A stretch of 64,000 nt of DNA from Clostridiales bacterium FE2011 (GTDB lineage Bacteria; Bacillota; Clostridia; Christensenellales; Aristaeellaceae), in NCBI GenBank assembly GCA_017569305.1, contig CP069418.1, positions 372,001-436,000 of the forward strand. Direction: 5' to 3'. The position numbers and the translations under genes were made by a program. A model generated the notes under the pieces. That model saw only the letters and a program-made list of their open reading frames with translations, was not told the DNA's origin and did no database searches. Shown here piece after piece: positions 40,931-50,703 of this stretch. Each line of letters starts with the position of its first letter. Position 1 is the first letter of the stretch.

Positions 40931-41839
40931 ATGAGCAAAAAAATGAAGGTTGTGTTTTGTATCCTTCTGGTGCTTTTCCTGCTGTCCGCCGGACTGGCGG
41001 GTTATCTCCTGTCCGGGTACGGCAGCTGGCTTACCTATACGTCCTATCTCCAGGATCCAGAGCAGATCTATACCATGGAAGCCGGGATCATCCGGTCACT
41101 GTCTGAATTCCGGGACGGAGAGAACTGCCGGATTACCTATGATTTCGATAACGCCGAGTACAGCAAGCTCATTGCCCGTCACGGAATAGACAAGACAGCC
41201 GGGAACGGATCGGAGTTTGAAAAAGCCAAAGCGCTCATGAACGAGTATGCGGGCAGGCTGCGCCATCAGTCCAATTATGACAACCATATTGAAATGAATG
41301 CCCTTTCGCTGCTGGAGTACAGCCTGGATAACAAGTCCCACGGGATCAACTGCCGGGCCAAAGCCCAGATCCTGAATGAGATGTGTCTCGCCCTGGGGAT
41401 CTATTCCCGGAAGGTCTGGATTAATCCGAACTCGGTCTATGATTCAGACTGCCATGTGGTAAACGAAGTCTGGGACAGCAAACTGAACCAATGGGTTATG
41501 CTGGATATCACAAGCAATTTTTACTGGGTGGATGAAAGCGGAAAACCCTTGTCTGTGCTGGAGATCAGGGAGCGTATCGCGAACAAGGAATTCTGCACGC
41601 CTGTTTCACCAGCCGACAATTTAAAGGATTTAAACAAATCCCTCCGGCAGAACTATGAGAACTTTTTGTACATTGCCAAAAACATGGTCTACATGCATTA
41701 CTGCACAGACAACAGCACAGGAGAAACAGAGCAAGTCTACATCCTGTTTCCCAAGGGTCTGAAAATCAATGAGAATGCGCGTCTGATCCCCGTCTCTGTG
41801 GAATCCATTACAGCTTCACCGGTAGAAAGTAATTCATAA
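40931..41839 (+). CDS. Membrane-anchored transglutaminase-like protein
   Basis: A 302-residue protein from the ATG at 40931 (AAGGTGG upstream). It has one N-terminal membrane segment (7-28) and an outside transglutaminase-like core with Cys141 (GINCRAKAQ), His175 (DCHVVNEVW) and Asp192 (VMLDIT), the Cys-His-Asp triad of the fold. Bacterial members act as proteases or on peptidoglycan-linked proteins, so cross-linking is not certain. Lies directly after sRNA C. Confidence 0.82.
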   Translation: MSKKMKVVFCILLVLFLLSAGLAGYLLSGYGSWLTYTSYLQDPEQIYTMEAGIIRSLSEFRDGENCRITYDFDNAEYSKLIARHGIDKTAGNGSEFEKAKALMNEYAGRLRHQSNYDNHIEMNALSLLEYSLDNKSHGINCRAKAQILNEMCLALGIYSRKVWINPNSVYDSDCHVVNEVWDSKLNQWVMLDITSNFYWVDESGKPLSVLEIRERIANKEFCTPVSPADNLKDLNKSLRQNYENFLYIAKNMVYMHYCTDNSTGETEQVYILFPKGLKINENARLIPVSVESITASPVESNS

Positions 41840-41868
41840 CCGGCTATTTAGTTTTTCGCTTTCCCTGT

Positions 41869-42741
41869 TCAGTATATGGTTCTGTCGTTGATACTGTCGA
41901 ACAGTTTCTTAAACTTTCCTTTATCCCTTTCCAGGCAGACAAGATAAAAATCCGTATGGCATTCCGAATCCACGATGGGGATATTCACTCTACCCGGCAC
42001 TGAATTACCTTGCCGGATAAAATAACTTGAAGCAAAAACCGGATAATCAGATCCTGCTGCCAGCTCCGTGAAAGCACTTCGGTCAACCTGCAGCAGGTAT
42101 TTTGTATTCGGCGTTTTATCCCGGTGGAAGTTAGCCCAGAACCCGATATTGCTGAACAGCAGGATGGACAGTCCATCCAGATCCTTCAGGTGGATTTCAG
42201 GATAGAATGTCAGCGGATTGGACGGGCTGACGGAAATAAAAAGATCCTCGTGTCCGCACTTCTTACAGAAAAACTCGTCCCCCTCCGGTCGGCAATGCAT
42301 CACCGCCAGCTGATAAACACCCTGCCGTAACGCATCCGGGAAACCTGCGTCATCCTTCATGTCTGCGGACAGGGTCATCCCTTCAAAGACTGTGTTCAGC
42401 ACAGGCGTCAGGACTTCCTGAGGAACCGGTGCGCAAAAGCCGACCGACAGCGTATGCAGGCTGCGGTCAAAGGCTTTCACCTGGGTTTCAAAATCCCTTT
42501 CCGAATCCAGGACTCGCCGGGCGTATTCCGCTGCCCGGACGCCGGTTTCATTCAGGCCAAGCCGGTTCTTGCTCCGGACAAACAACGGAACACCAAGATC
42601 TGCCTCCAGTCTGTACATGGACCGTGTCAGTGCGGGCTGGGACGTATGCAGTTTTTCCGCAGCGGCGGACAGCGTGCCACAATCTGCAAAGGCAACCAAC
42701 TGCTGCAGGACGTGAATCTCGATCAATTCCGTTCCCTCCAC
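41869..42741 (-). CDS. LysR-type transcriptional regulator
   Basis: A 290-residue protein with an N-terminal winged helix (ADCGTLSAAAEKLHTSQPALTRS) and a substrate-binding domain. It faces the AKR/CMD/ADH/flavin reductase operon, starting 123 bases away, the usual place for a LysR regulator of that operon. The inducer is unknown; an aldehyde or quinone would fit the gene content. Confidence 0.88.
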   Translation of the reverse strand: MEGTELIEIHVLQQLVAFADCGTLSAAAEKLHTSQPALTRSMYRLEADLGVPLFVRSKNRLGLNETGVRAAEYARRVLDSERDFETQVKAFDRSLHTLSVGFCAPVPQEVLTPVLNTVFEGMTLSADMKDDAGFPDALRQGVYQLAVMHCRPEGDEFFCKKCGHEDLFISVSPSNPLTFYPEIHLKDLDGLSILLFSNIGFWANFHRDKTPNTKYLLQVDRSAFTELAAGSDYPVFASSYFIRQGNSVPGRVNIPIVDSECHTDFYLVCLERDKGKFKKLFDSINDRTIY

Positions 42742-42864
42742 TATGCGTTTCTGATATAGCAGATTCCGATATTGGCATTGTACATTATCTTTTTCCTGTT
42801 GTAAACTCCAGTTGTCAGGAAGATCACAGGATCACCCAAAACGCATACTGAAGGAGGCATCAAC

Positions 42865-43716
42865 ATGGAATATATCAGGCTTTATAACGGCGTCGAGGTT
42901 CCCGTTCTCGGCATCGGCACCTTCATGATTTCCCCGGAAGACGCAGATAAATCCGTCTACGCCGCCTTGAAGGGCGGATACCGGATGATCGACACCGCCA
43001 ATGCCTATATGAATGAAGAAGCTGTAGGCAAAGCTCTGGCCCGCGCCATCCGTGACGGCATTGTAAAACGGGAGGAAGTCTTTGTCTCCACAAAGATCTG
43101 GCCGACGGTCTATGAGGATGAAGCAGCCGTGGAAAAAACGCTGAAGCGTCTCGGCCTCGAGTATGTGGATCTGTTGTTCATCCATCAGCCTTCCGGCAGT
43201 TTCATGGCCGGCTACAAGCTGATCGAAAAAGCATACAAGGAAGGAAAGGCCCGCTCCCTGGGCATCTCCAACATGAACGGTGAAAAACTGGAGCGGCTGC
43301 TGGCGGCAGCAGAAATCAAACCCCATGTGATCCAGCTGGAAGCACATCCCTACTGCACAGAGAAGGAGATCATGAACAGGCTGGCGGAATACGGCACCCG
43401 GCTCATGGGATGGTATCCGCTGGGTCACGGCGATCCTGGGCTGGTGAAGGAAGAAGTCTTCAGCAGGCTGGCGGACAAGTATCACAAGAGCAGCGCACAG
43501 ATCGTTCTGCGCTGGGCAACACAGATGGGGTTCATCACCATCCCCGGATCGAAAAACCCCGATCATATCCGCGACAACTTCAATCTTTTTGACATCACCC
43601 TTACAGATGAAGAAATGGCGGAAATCGCGAAGCTGGACGGTACAAAGAAGTATTACGAACCGGATGACGCAACCGTAGAAAAATACGCTTCCATGCATCT
43701 TCCCTTTGAGGGATAA
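42865..43716 (+). CDS. Aldo/keto reductase
   Basis: A 283-residue NADPH-dependent reductase. Catalytic tetrad: Asp43, Tyr48, Lys77 and His107 (MIDTANAY, STKIW, FIHQPS). IPGSKNPDHIRDN is the cofactor-binding segment. It reduces aldehydes or ketones in the cytoplasm. First gene of a four-gene operon with strong sites between each gene. Confidence 0.9.
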   Translation: MEYIRLYNGVEVPVLGIGTFMISPEDADKSVYAALKGGYRMIDTANAYMNEEAVGKALARAIRDGIVKREEVFVSTKIWPTVYEDEAAVEKTLKRLGLEYVDLLFIHQPSGSFMAGYKLIEKAYKEGKARSLGISNMNGEKLERLLAAAEIKPHVIQLEAHPYCTEKEIMNRLAEYGTRLMGWYPLGHGDPGLVKEEVFSRLADKYHKSSAQIVLRWATQMGFITIPGSKNPDHIRDNFNLFDITLTDEEMAEIAKLDGTKKYYEPDDATVEKYASMHLPFEG

Positions 43717-43739
43717 AAAGACAAACAGGAGGTATCGCA

Positions 43740-44060
43740 ATGAAAAAGCAGACTGCCGGCAGAGAACGCCTGGGACAACTGGCTCCCAAGTTTGCCGAAC
43801 TGAATGACGACGTATTATTCGGAGAAGTCTGGTCCCGGGAAGAGGAGCTCTCCGCCAGGGACCGCAGCATGATCACCATTGCGGCACTGTTTTCTGCAGG
43901 ACTGTATCCGCAGCTCAAATCACATCTGATCCTGGGAAAAGAGCACGGCGTCACAAAAGAGGAGGCTGTGGAGATTGTCACCCACCTGGCTTTCTACTGC
44001 GGATGGCCCAAAGCCTGGAGCACCTTCCCGATGATCCAGGAAATCTACGGCGACGAATGA
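43740..44060 (+). CDS. Carboxymuconolactone decarboxylase family protein
   Basis: A 106-residue protein with the helical CMD/AhpD-like core (RDRSMITIAALFSAGLYPQL, HLILGKEHGVTKEE, FYCGWP). Members act as peroxide-reducing or decarboxylating enzymes; here the usual CxxC is not seen, so peroxidase activity is doubtful. It is 23 bases behind the aldo/keto reductase, in the operon. Confidence 0.83.
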   Translation: MKKQTAGRERLGQLAPKFAELNDDVLFGEVWSREEELSARDRSMITIAALFSAGLYPQLKSHLILGKEHGVTKEEAVEIVTHLAFYCGWPKAWSTFPMIQEIYGDE

Positions 44061-44081
44061 TAAATGAAGGAGGAAACAGAG

Positions 44082-45245
44082 ATGGTTAATTTCGATTATA
44101 TGACCCCTACCCGGCTGATCTTCGGCAAGGACTCCATCGAGAAACTGCCGGAAGTGATGAACCAGTTTGGCCCGAAAATCCTGCTTACCTACGGCGGGGG
44201 CAGCATCAAAAAGATCGGGCTGTATGACAAGGTAAAGGAGCTGCTTGCGGGCAGGGAGATTATTGAGCTTTCAGGAATCCAGCCCAACCCGAAATATGAC
44301 CCCAGCGTGCTGGAAGGCGTCCGGCTATGCAAGGAAAACAAGGTGGACGTAATCCTGGCCGTGGGCGGCGGCAGCGTACTGGACTGCTCCAAGGCCATTG
44401 CCGCCGGGGCGAAGTACGATGGCGATCCCTGGGACCTGATCTCCTACAAAGTCAAGGCACAGGCTGCGCTCCCGATCGTGGATGTCCTGACGCTGGCCGC
44501 TACCGGCAGCGAATATGATCCCGGCGGAGTCATCTCCCGCACAGAAACCAACGACAAGATCGGATACGTCGATCCGCTGCTTTATCCTGCCGTTTCGATC
44601 CTGGATCCGACCTATACCTTCACCGTTTCAAAGAAGCAGACAGCGGCGGGTTGTGCGGACGCCATGAACCATATCATGGAGCAGTACTTCTGCGAGGAAT
44701 CCTCCCTGCTGGCGGATGGCTTCATGGAGGCAGGGTTGAAGAGCCTGATGGTCAACGCCCGGAAGTGCCTGGAGAATCCGGAAAACTACACTGCGCGCGC
44801 CGAGATGATGCTGGCCTGTACCTACGGATGCAACGGTATCTATGCCCTGGGCAGCAGCACCTCCGGCTGGCCATGCCACGGCATCGAGCATGCACTGAGC
44901 GCATATTACGACATCACCCACGGAGAGGGACTGGCCATCATCACGCCCCGCTGGATGAAGCACATCCTGAATGAGCGTACGCTGCACCGGTTTGTGAAAT
45001 ACGGCATCAACGTTTTCGGGATCGACGCCAACCTTCCGGAAACAGAGATTGCGGAAAAAGCCATTGACGCAACGTATAAGTTCTTTGAATCCATTGGCAT
45101 CCCGATGCACCTGAAGGACGTGGGCATTGATGAAAGCCGTATCGGGGAGATGGCGCACCATATCGCGGTGAACGAAGGGCTGGAGAACGCCTGGGCACCG
45201 TTGACGGAGCAGGATATTACCAAGATCCTGACTGCTTCCCTGTAA
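44082..45245 (+). CDS. Iron-containing alcohol dehydrogenase (BdhA/YqhD-like)
   Basis: A 387-residue protein. The start at 44082 follows AAGGAGG. It has GGGSVLDCSKAIA (nucleotide binding) and metal ligands in CADAMNHIMEQ (Asp, His) and CHGIEHALSAYYDITHGEG (two His). The group reduces aldehydes to alcohols with NAD(P)H. It fits next to the aldo/keto reductase as an aldehyde detoxification or fermentation enzyme. Confidence 0.9.
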   Translation: MVNFDYMTPTRLIFGKDSIEKLPEVMNQFGPKILLTYGGGSIKKIGLYDKVKELLAGREIIELSGIQPNPKYDPSVLEGVRLCKENKVDVILAVGGGSVLDCSKAIAAGAKYDGDPWDLISYKVKAQAALPIVDVLTLAATGSEYDPGGVISRTETNDKIGYVDPLLYPAVSILDPTYTFTVSKKQTAAGCADAMNHIMEQYFCEESSLLADGFMEAGLKSLMVNARKCLENPENYTARAEMMLACTYGCNGIYALGSSTSGWPCHGIEHALSAYYDITHGEGLAIITPRWMKHILNERTLHRFVKYGINVFGIDANLPETEIAEKAIDATYKFFESIGIPMHLKDVGIDESRIGEMAHHIAVNEGLENAWAPLTEQDITKILTASL

Positions 45246-45285
45246 AGCAGAAACAGAACCCATAAAGTGCAGGAGGAAAAAGTAT

Positions 45286-45834
45286 ATGGAATTCACCGGA
45301 AACAAATCCATTATTACCCCGGAAGGCGTGTTTATCATCGGCACGTATGACGAAAAAGGCGTCCCGAACGCCATGAACGCTGCCTGGGGGATGCAGAGCG
45401 ATATGGGAGAAATTACCCTGATGCTCGCGAAGCATAAGACCACCGACAACTTTGAGAAAACCGGAGCCTTCACCGTGGCCTTCGGCACGGCGGAAACCGT
45501 CACGATCTCCGACTATTTCGGCATGGAGACCGGGAACAAGGTCAATAAAATCGAGAAAGCCGGATGCCACGTGCACAAGAGCGCGCATGTAAACGCGCCG
45601 ATCATTGAGGAGTATCCGCTGACGCTGGAGTGCAAAGTAAGGTCCTGGGATCCGAAAACCGGCTACCTGATCGGCGAAATCGTGGCCTCCCAGGCAGATG
45701 ACAGCATCCTGACGGATGGAAAGGTGGATCTGGGCAAACTGAAGCCGATCATCTTCGATCCGTCCTTCAACGTATACCGCGTGGTGGGAGAAGCCGTCGG
45801 AAACGCCTTCCGGGACGGCCTGAAGCTGAAATAA
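45286..45834 (+). CDS. Flavin reductase-like FMN-binding protein
   Basis: A 182-residue flavin reductase domain protein. The N-terminal strand IITPEGVFIIGTY and the segment NAMNAAWGMQSDMGEITLMLAKHKTT are typical of the family. It binds FMN and passes electrons from NAD(P)H, possibly to a partner in this operon. Last gene, with a strong terminator after it. Confidence 0.87.
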   Translation: MEFTGNKSIITPEGVFIIGTYDEKGVPNAMNAAWGMQSDMGEITLMLAKHKTTDNFEKTGAFTVAFGTAETVTISDYFGMETGNKVNKIEKAGCHVHKSAHVNAPIIEEYPLTLECKVRSWDPKTGYLIGEIVASQADDSILTDGKVDLGKLKPIIFDPSFNVYRVVGEAVGNAFRDGLKLK

Positions 45835-45848
45835 TCCCATGAAAATGA

Positions 45849-45884
45849 GAACGGGCAGGAGATTCATTCTCCTGCCCGTTTTTC
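45849..45884 (+). terminator. Terminator of the LysR-linked oxidoreductase operon
   Basis: AACGGGCAGGAGA / TCTCCTGCCCGTT around a five-base loop, then TTTTTCG. It lies 15 bases past the flavin reductase stop. Confidence 0.9.
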
Positions 45885-45918
45885 GTATCGCATTCTGTGT
45901 TTTCTGATGAAATTCCGC

Positions 45919-47007
45919 TTATTCGATGACTTCGAACTTCATGTTATTCTCTTCGCAGTACTTCTGGGCAGCGGAACCGGCATGGCCCTTGATGGTCATC
46001 TGGTCGCAGTTCCAGAAGGCGCCCCATTCAATTGTCTTCACGCTGTCCGGGATGGTCAGCTCGGTGATCTTCCCGCAGCTCTGGAAAGCAACGCTGCCGA
46101 TGGCCTTGATGCCGTCCGGAATGGTGAGCTTTCCTTCAATGACGCAGGAAGCGCCGATGATCTTCTGGGTCTTCTTTTCGATCAGGAGCAGGTCCTTTGT
46201 CTCGTAGTTGCGGTTTTTCGGGGAAATGTTGATTTCCTTCAGCTTGTCACAGCCGTTGAAGATACCGTCGCCAATCTTCGTCACGGTAGACGGAATAGTA
46301 ACGGATTCCAGCGCGTAGTCATGCATGAACACCTGGGATCCAATGGTCTTCACGCCTTCGGGGATCACCATTTCCTTCATATAATGGCAGGACACAAAAG
46401 CACAGCTTTCGATATTCTGGACAGTGGTTGGCAGATTGATGGCTGTCAGCTTGCAGGCGTTGAACGCGTCGTTCGCGATCGTTTTCATACCCCAGAACAC
46501 ATCGTATTCGTTCGCAATGATCGTTGCATCCTCTTCCACCTGGCCCAGGTACTTGATCAGGGTCATGTCCTTTTTCCGGAAGAGGATGTCGCTGTTCACC
46601 CCGAAGACCTTATGATAAGGAGAAATCTCAACGTTTTCCAACACAAAGCAGGCTGCGAAAGCCTCGTCTCCGATCTCTGTCACGCTGTCCGGAATATTGA
46701 TGGATTCCAGTTCCGTACAGTTTTCAAACGCACAGTATTCGATCTTCTGTAAACCCTCGGGAAGGACCACCGTCTTCAGGTCGTTGCAGCCGTAAAAGGC
46801 CTGCGACCCGATGACGGTCACTTTTTTACCGTCGATTTCAGCCGGAACCTCAGCCTTTTTGATCTCCTTGTCCTTCACGCCGGTGATGACCACGTTCTTG
46901 CCGTTTACCGTATATTCATACAGATCCTCCCCTTCTGCCAGGGAAACGGAAACAATTCCTCCGCACAGCAGCAGTACCGCCAGGATCATGCTCAAACACT
47001 TTTTCAT
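45919..47007 (-). CDS. BspA-like LRR surface protein (tandem copy 1)
   Basis: A 362-residue protein from Met 47007 (AAAGGAAGG upstream). It has a signal peptide (about 1-24), then LRR_5 repeats of about 23 residues (LPEGLQKIEYCAFENCTELESI). It ends GHAGSAAQKYCEENNMKFEVIE. It is the tandem relative of 47045-48100. Such repeats mediate binding or display in gut bacteria. Confidence 0.87.
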   Translation of the reverse strand: MKKCLSMILAVLLLCGGIVSVSLAEGEDLYEYTVNGKNVVITGVKDKEIKKAEVPAEIDGKKVTVIGSQAFYGCNDLKTVVLPEGLQKIEYCAFENCTELESINIPDSVTEIGDEAFAACFVLENVEISPYHKVFGVNSDILFRKKDMTLIKYLGQVEEDATIIANEYDVFWGMKTIANDAFNACKLTAINLPTTVQNIESCAFVSCHYMKEMVIPEGVKTIGSQVFMHDYALESVTIPSTVTKIGDGIFNGCDKLKEINISPKNRNYETKDLLLIEKKTQKIIGASCVIEGKLTIPDGIKAIGSVAFQSCGKITELTIPDSVKTIEWGAFWNCDQMTIKGHAGSAAQKYCEENNMKFEVIE

Positions 47008-47044
47008 TGAAGTAAACTTCCTTTCCTTTATGTAAAACTGATGA

Positions 47045-48100
47045 TTATTCGATGACTTCAAATTTGACATCATTCTGCTCGCAGTACTTCTGGGCGGCAG
47101 AACCGGCATGGGCCTTGACCACCAGCCTGCTGCAGTTCCAGAAGGCGCTGACACCGATCTTCTTCACGCTGTCAGGAATGGTCAGTTCCTTCAGATCACT
47201 GCATCCCTGGAAGGCGCCGTTTCCGATCTCCTTGATGCCGTCCGGAATCTCAACCTTTCCCTTGAGGGAGCTGGGGGCGCTGATGATCATCTTTTTTGTT
47301 TTGTCAATCAGGAACAGGCCCTGTGCCTCATACTTCTTGTTGGCCGGATCAATCTGGATATCCGTCAGCTTTCCGCAGTAATCGAATATACCGGGGTCAA
47401 TCCTGGTCACACTGGCGGGAATCGATATGCTTTCCAGGGAATCGCAGAAGCAGAAAGCCTGGACGCCGATGGACTTCACGCTGTTGGGGATAAAGATGTT
47501 CTTCAGGTTTCCGCAGCTGATAAAGGCGCAGGGGCCGATTGCCGTCACGGAATCCGGCAGGATGATGGTGCTCACTGTGCTGCCGCTGAACGCTTCTTCT
47601 CCAATGGTCTTGATGCCCCAGAAAACTTCACAGGTGCCTCTTTCGGTTCCATAGTACCGGAGAAGAGTCATGTTCTTTTTCAGGAACAGCTGTTTGTTGC
47701 AGATGCCGTAGGTTTTGTGATAGGGAGAGATTTCAACGGTCTCCAGCGCGGAGCAGGAGGAGAATGCTCCGTTGCCGATGGAGGTCACGCTGTCCGGAAT
47801 ATTGATCTCCGTCAGTTTATTGTTGCCGGCGAAAGCCCCGCGTTCAATTTTCTGCAAGCCTTCCGGCAGGGTCACTTTTGTTACAGTGTTATTCCAGTTG
47901 AAAACATGCATACCGATGGACGTAACCTTATTTCCGTCCAGTTCCGCCGGAACCTCAACTTCGCCTTCTCCGTTGATTGCGGTAATTTCCGCTTTCTTTC
48001 CCTTGGCCGTATATTCAAACTCACCTTCCGCCAGGGAACCGGTAATGATTCCTCCGCACAGCAGCAGTACCGCCAGGATCATGCTCAGACACTTTTTCAT
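47045..48100 (-). CDS. BspA-like LRR surface protein (tandem copy 2)
   Basis: A 351-residue protein from Met 48100. It has nearly the same signal peptide (MKKCLSMILAVLLLCGG) and repeat plan as copy 1, ending AHAGSAAQKYCEQNDVKFEVIE. An in-frame TTG start is three codons upstream without better support. Promoter region: GCATGATATATTC with a WalR-type repeat at 48209 shared with the divergent LRR gene. Confidence 0.87.
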   Translation of the reverse strand: MKKCLSMILAVLLLCGGIITGSLAEGEFEYTAKGKKAEITAINGEGEVEVPAELDGNKVTSIGMHVFNWNNTVTKVTLPEGLQKIERGAFAGNNKLTEINIPDSVTSIGNGAFSSCSALETVEISPYHKTYGICNKQLFLKKNMTLLRYYGTERGTCEVFWGIKTIGEEAFSGSTVSTIILPDSVTAIGPCAFISCGNLKNIFIPNSVKSIGVQAFCFCDSLESISIPASVTRIDPGIFDYCGKLTDIQIDPANKKYEAQGLFLIDKTKKMIISAPSSLKGKVEIPDGIKEIGNGAFQGCSDLKELTIPDSVKKIGVSAFWNCSRLVVKAHAGSAAQKYCEQNDVKFEVIE

Positions 48101-48208
48101 TTCAGACAAACCCCTTTTTCCCTTTCATTTGGCCTGCGGGCTGTGCACTGGCCCGCCTGTTCCTGATGAGAATATATCATGCCTGCTGTTACCTTGTTTT
48201 CACAGCGA

Positions 48209-48225
48209 TGTAACAATGGTGTAAA
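48209..48225 (+). promoter_or_regulatory. WalR-type direct repeat between two LRR genes
   Basis: TGTAAC-AATGG-TGTAAA, a full match to TGTWAH-N5-TGTWAH. It lies between the divergent LRR genes at 47045 and 48324. A leader hairpin (AGAGGCTT / AAGCCTCT, 48252-48285) follows on the plus side. Confidence 0.5.
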
Positions 48226-48323
48226 CAAATTTGCAGTCCGTGAACAAAACAAGAGGCTTCTGCGTCTATATATATGTAAGCCTCTGAAAGGGCAAAGGAA
48301 ACACAAAGAAAGGATGTGACGGA

Positions 48324-50693
48324 ATGGAACGTCAGTATGGAATGAAACTGTTTACTTTTATCATCAGCATGCTGCTTGTATGTGCGCTCTGTTTCGCCGT
48401 GTCCGCGGAAAGCGCGGACAGCGATTTTGAAATTGACGGCACAACCCTGGTGAAATACAAAGGATTCAAGGATGTAGTCACCGTTCCCGACGGAATCACC
48501 GAAATCGGCGAATCCGCTTTTTGCGGAAGTACTGCTACGAAGATCATCCTTCCCGAAACCCTGGAGGAGATCCGCAGTTATGCCTTTGGGAACTGTTACA
48601 ATCTGAAGGAAATCACACTGCCTGCCTCCCTGACCAACCTGGAATACGAATACGATGAACAATACAGCGATCCGATCATCCAGGCCTGTGTCTTTGGCAA
48701 CAATGAGAAGCTTGAGGCAATCAATGTGGCGGAAGGCAACGCGAACTATACATCCATAGACGGCGTCCTGTTTACCGCGGATGGTAAAAAATTGCTTTAC
48801 TACCCCGCAGGAAAGAACCGTTACAAATCCTATGCCATTCCGGAAGGAACGGAAGAAATCGGGTACTCTGCCTTCAGCGGTGTTTCACTGTCTTCCATTG
48901 AGCTTCCTTCCACGCTGACAACGTTGCATGACGAGGGTGGCGATTTTTCCTGCATCAGCGGTCTGAAAGAGATTACCGTCAATTCCGACAAATCCTGTTT
49001 CTACTCTGTGGACGGCGTCCTGTACCAGCACAACGGTACGCTGGTACTGTATCCGGCCTCGAAGAAAGGTGAAGTCCTGAAAAAGGAAGACTTTCCCCGC
49101 GGGCTGACCAACATCGGTGCATTTGCTTTCCAGGGAAATGAATACCTGAAGACAATCGAACTGCCGAATACAATACACTCGGTAGACTGGATGGCCTTTA
49201 TGGGAGCGCATTCCCTTGAGAGCGTGACGTTCCCTGCTGCCACAGATTTCATTTCCGGCTATGCATTCTCCTACTGTCAGAACCTGAAGAAGGTTACGCT
49301 GCCCGGCGAGTATGTTTACTTCCCGGAGGACTCCTGGGGCGAAGGCACAAACGGTGCTAATGTCTTCAGCGATGCAAACAGCAGCGTCGTACTCTGCGGC
49401 ACTGCCGGCAGCAATGTACAGACTTTTGCCGAAAAATGGGGCATTGAGTTTGAAGCCCTGAATGCCGATGACAGCAGTTTACAGACCGCTGCGAATAGCG
49501 AAGACATTGCCTCTGCAGTCCCGACTCCCGATGTCATCGTACTCCAAACTGAAGAAGGGGAAATAACCGTACCCGCCGAGCTCGAAGTGGAAGTAAACGG
49601 ATTCTTCGAAACCAGCGGCACAACCCTGGTGCGTTATACCGGTATTGATGAAGAAGTAGTCATCGTACCTGACGGCATCGAAGTTCTGGGCGAATTTGCA
49701 TTTGACCGGTGCAACGCCAGGAAGATCATCCTGCCGGAAAGCCTGAAGGAGATTCAGTGCTACTGCTTCTTCAACTGCCCGAACCTCGCTGACATCACCC
49801 TGCCCGCCTCCCTGGAGACGCTCGGATCCATGCAGGCCTTCAATATCACGCCTGCCCTCAAGCGGTTCAAGGTTGCCCAGGGCAATAAGAACTTCGTCTC
49901 CGTGGACGGCGTGCTCTTCAGTGCCGACAGGGAAACCCTGCTGTATTATCCGGACGGAAAGAATGTGGGCGGAACCTATGCCATTCCGGAAGGAACGAAA
50001 TGGCTCGGTGGCGCCGCTCTCGGTGCTGCCCGGATGTCAGTCGTTGAGATTCCCGCCTCCTTTGACGGAAACTCTTTCTACAATGACTTCTCTTCCATGG
50101 AATCCCTGACAGATATCAACGTCTCCCCGGATAATAAGACCTGCAAGTCTATAGACGGCATGCTGTTTGATAATGACGGCACCTTGCTGGCATATCCCGC
50201 CGGACGAAAAGCGGAGCACCTGGGCAAGGATGATTTCCCGGCGGAAATGAAAGCCCTCGCTCCCTGGGCCTTCCAGCACGTCCAGCACCTGAAGACTGTT
50301 GAGATCCCGGACGGCATCACCACCATCCCGTGGATGTGCTTCACCTTCACTGACTGCCTGGAGCGCGTCACGCTCCCGGCTTCCGTGTGCAACATCTCCG
50401 GCTATGCCTTCGCGGATAACTCCGTACTGAAATCCCTCACCGTACTGAATCCGGAAGCGGTTCTCATGGAGGATGACGAGAACTTCTCTGATGAATACCG
50501 GGCAAAGATGGATTTCAACATCCTGGATGACAGCCCCAAGGCCACCCTGCGCGGCTATGAAGGCAGCACTGCCCAGGCCTATGCCGCAAAGTACGATCTG
50601 GCCTTTGAATCCCTGGGCGAAGCCCCGGAAAAGGATCCCAACGCCCCGGCGCCTGAACCCATGCCGGTCTTCGTCCCGGGATGCGCGGAATAA
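48324..50693 (+). CDS. Large BspA-like LRR protein with internal duplication
   Basis: A 789-residue protein with a signal peptide (about 1-28). Two similar halves (about 30-385 and 430-785) each begin with 'GTTLVxYxG...VVxVPDGI' and hold LRR_5 repeats and a 'SVDGVLF...LLYYPxGK' strand motif. They are joined by a low-complexity stretch and the C terminus is Pro/Glu-rich. The start follows AAAGGATGTGACGGA, as before the 13552 gene. Confidence 0.85.
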   Translation: MERQYGMKLFTFIISMLLVCALCFAVSAESADSDFEIDGTTLVKYKGFKDVVTVPDGITEIGESAFCGSTATKIILPETLEEIRSYAFGNCYNLKEITLPASLTNLEYEYDEQYSDPIIQACVFGNNEKLEAINVAEGNANYTSIDGVLFTADGKKLLYYPAGKNRYKSYAIPEGTEEIGYSAFSGVSLSSIELPSTLTTLHDEGGDFSCISGLKEITVNSDKSCFYSVDGVLYQHNGTLVLYPASKKGEVLKKEDFPRGLTNIGAFAFQGNEYLKTIELPNTIHSVDWMAFMGAHSLESVTFPAATDFISGYAFSYCQNLKKVTLPGEYVYFPEDSWGEGTNGANVFSDANSSVVLCGTAGSNVQTFAEKWGIEFEALNADDSSLQTAANSEDIASAVPTPDVIVLQTEEGEITVPAELEVEVNGFFETSGTTLVRYTGIDEEVVIVPDGIEVLGEFAFDRCNARKIILPESLKEIQCYCFFNCPNLADITLPASLETLGSMQAFNITPALKRFKVAQGNKNFVSVDGVLFSADRETLLYYPDGKNVGGTYAIPEGTKWLGGAALGAARMSVVEIPASFDGNSFYNDFSSMESLTDINVSPDNKTCKSIDGMLFDNDGTLLAYPAGRKAEHLGKDDFPAEMKALAPWAFQHVQHLKTVEIPDGITTIPWMCFTFTDCLERVTLPASVCNISGYAFADNSVLKSLTVLNPEAVLMEDDENFSDEYRAKMDFNILDDSPKATLRGYEGSTAQAYAAKYDLAFESLGEAPEKDPNAPAPEPMPVFVPGCAE

Positions 50694-50703
50694 CCATTAA
50701 ACA

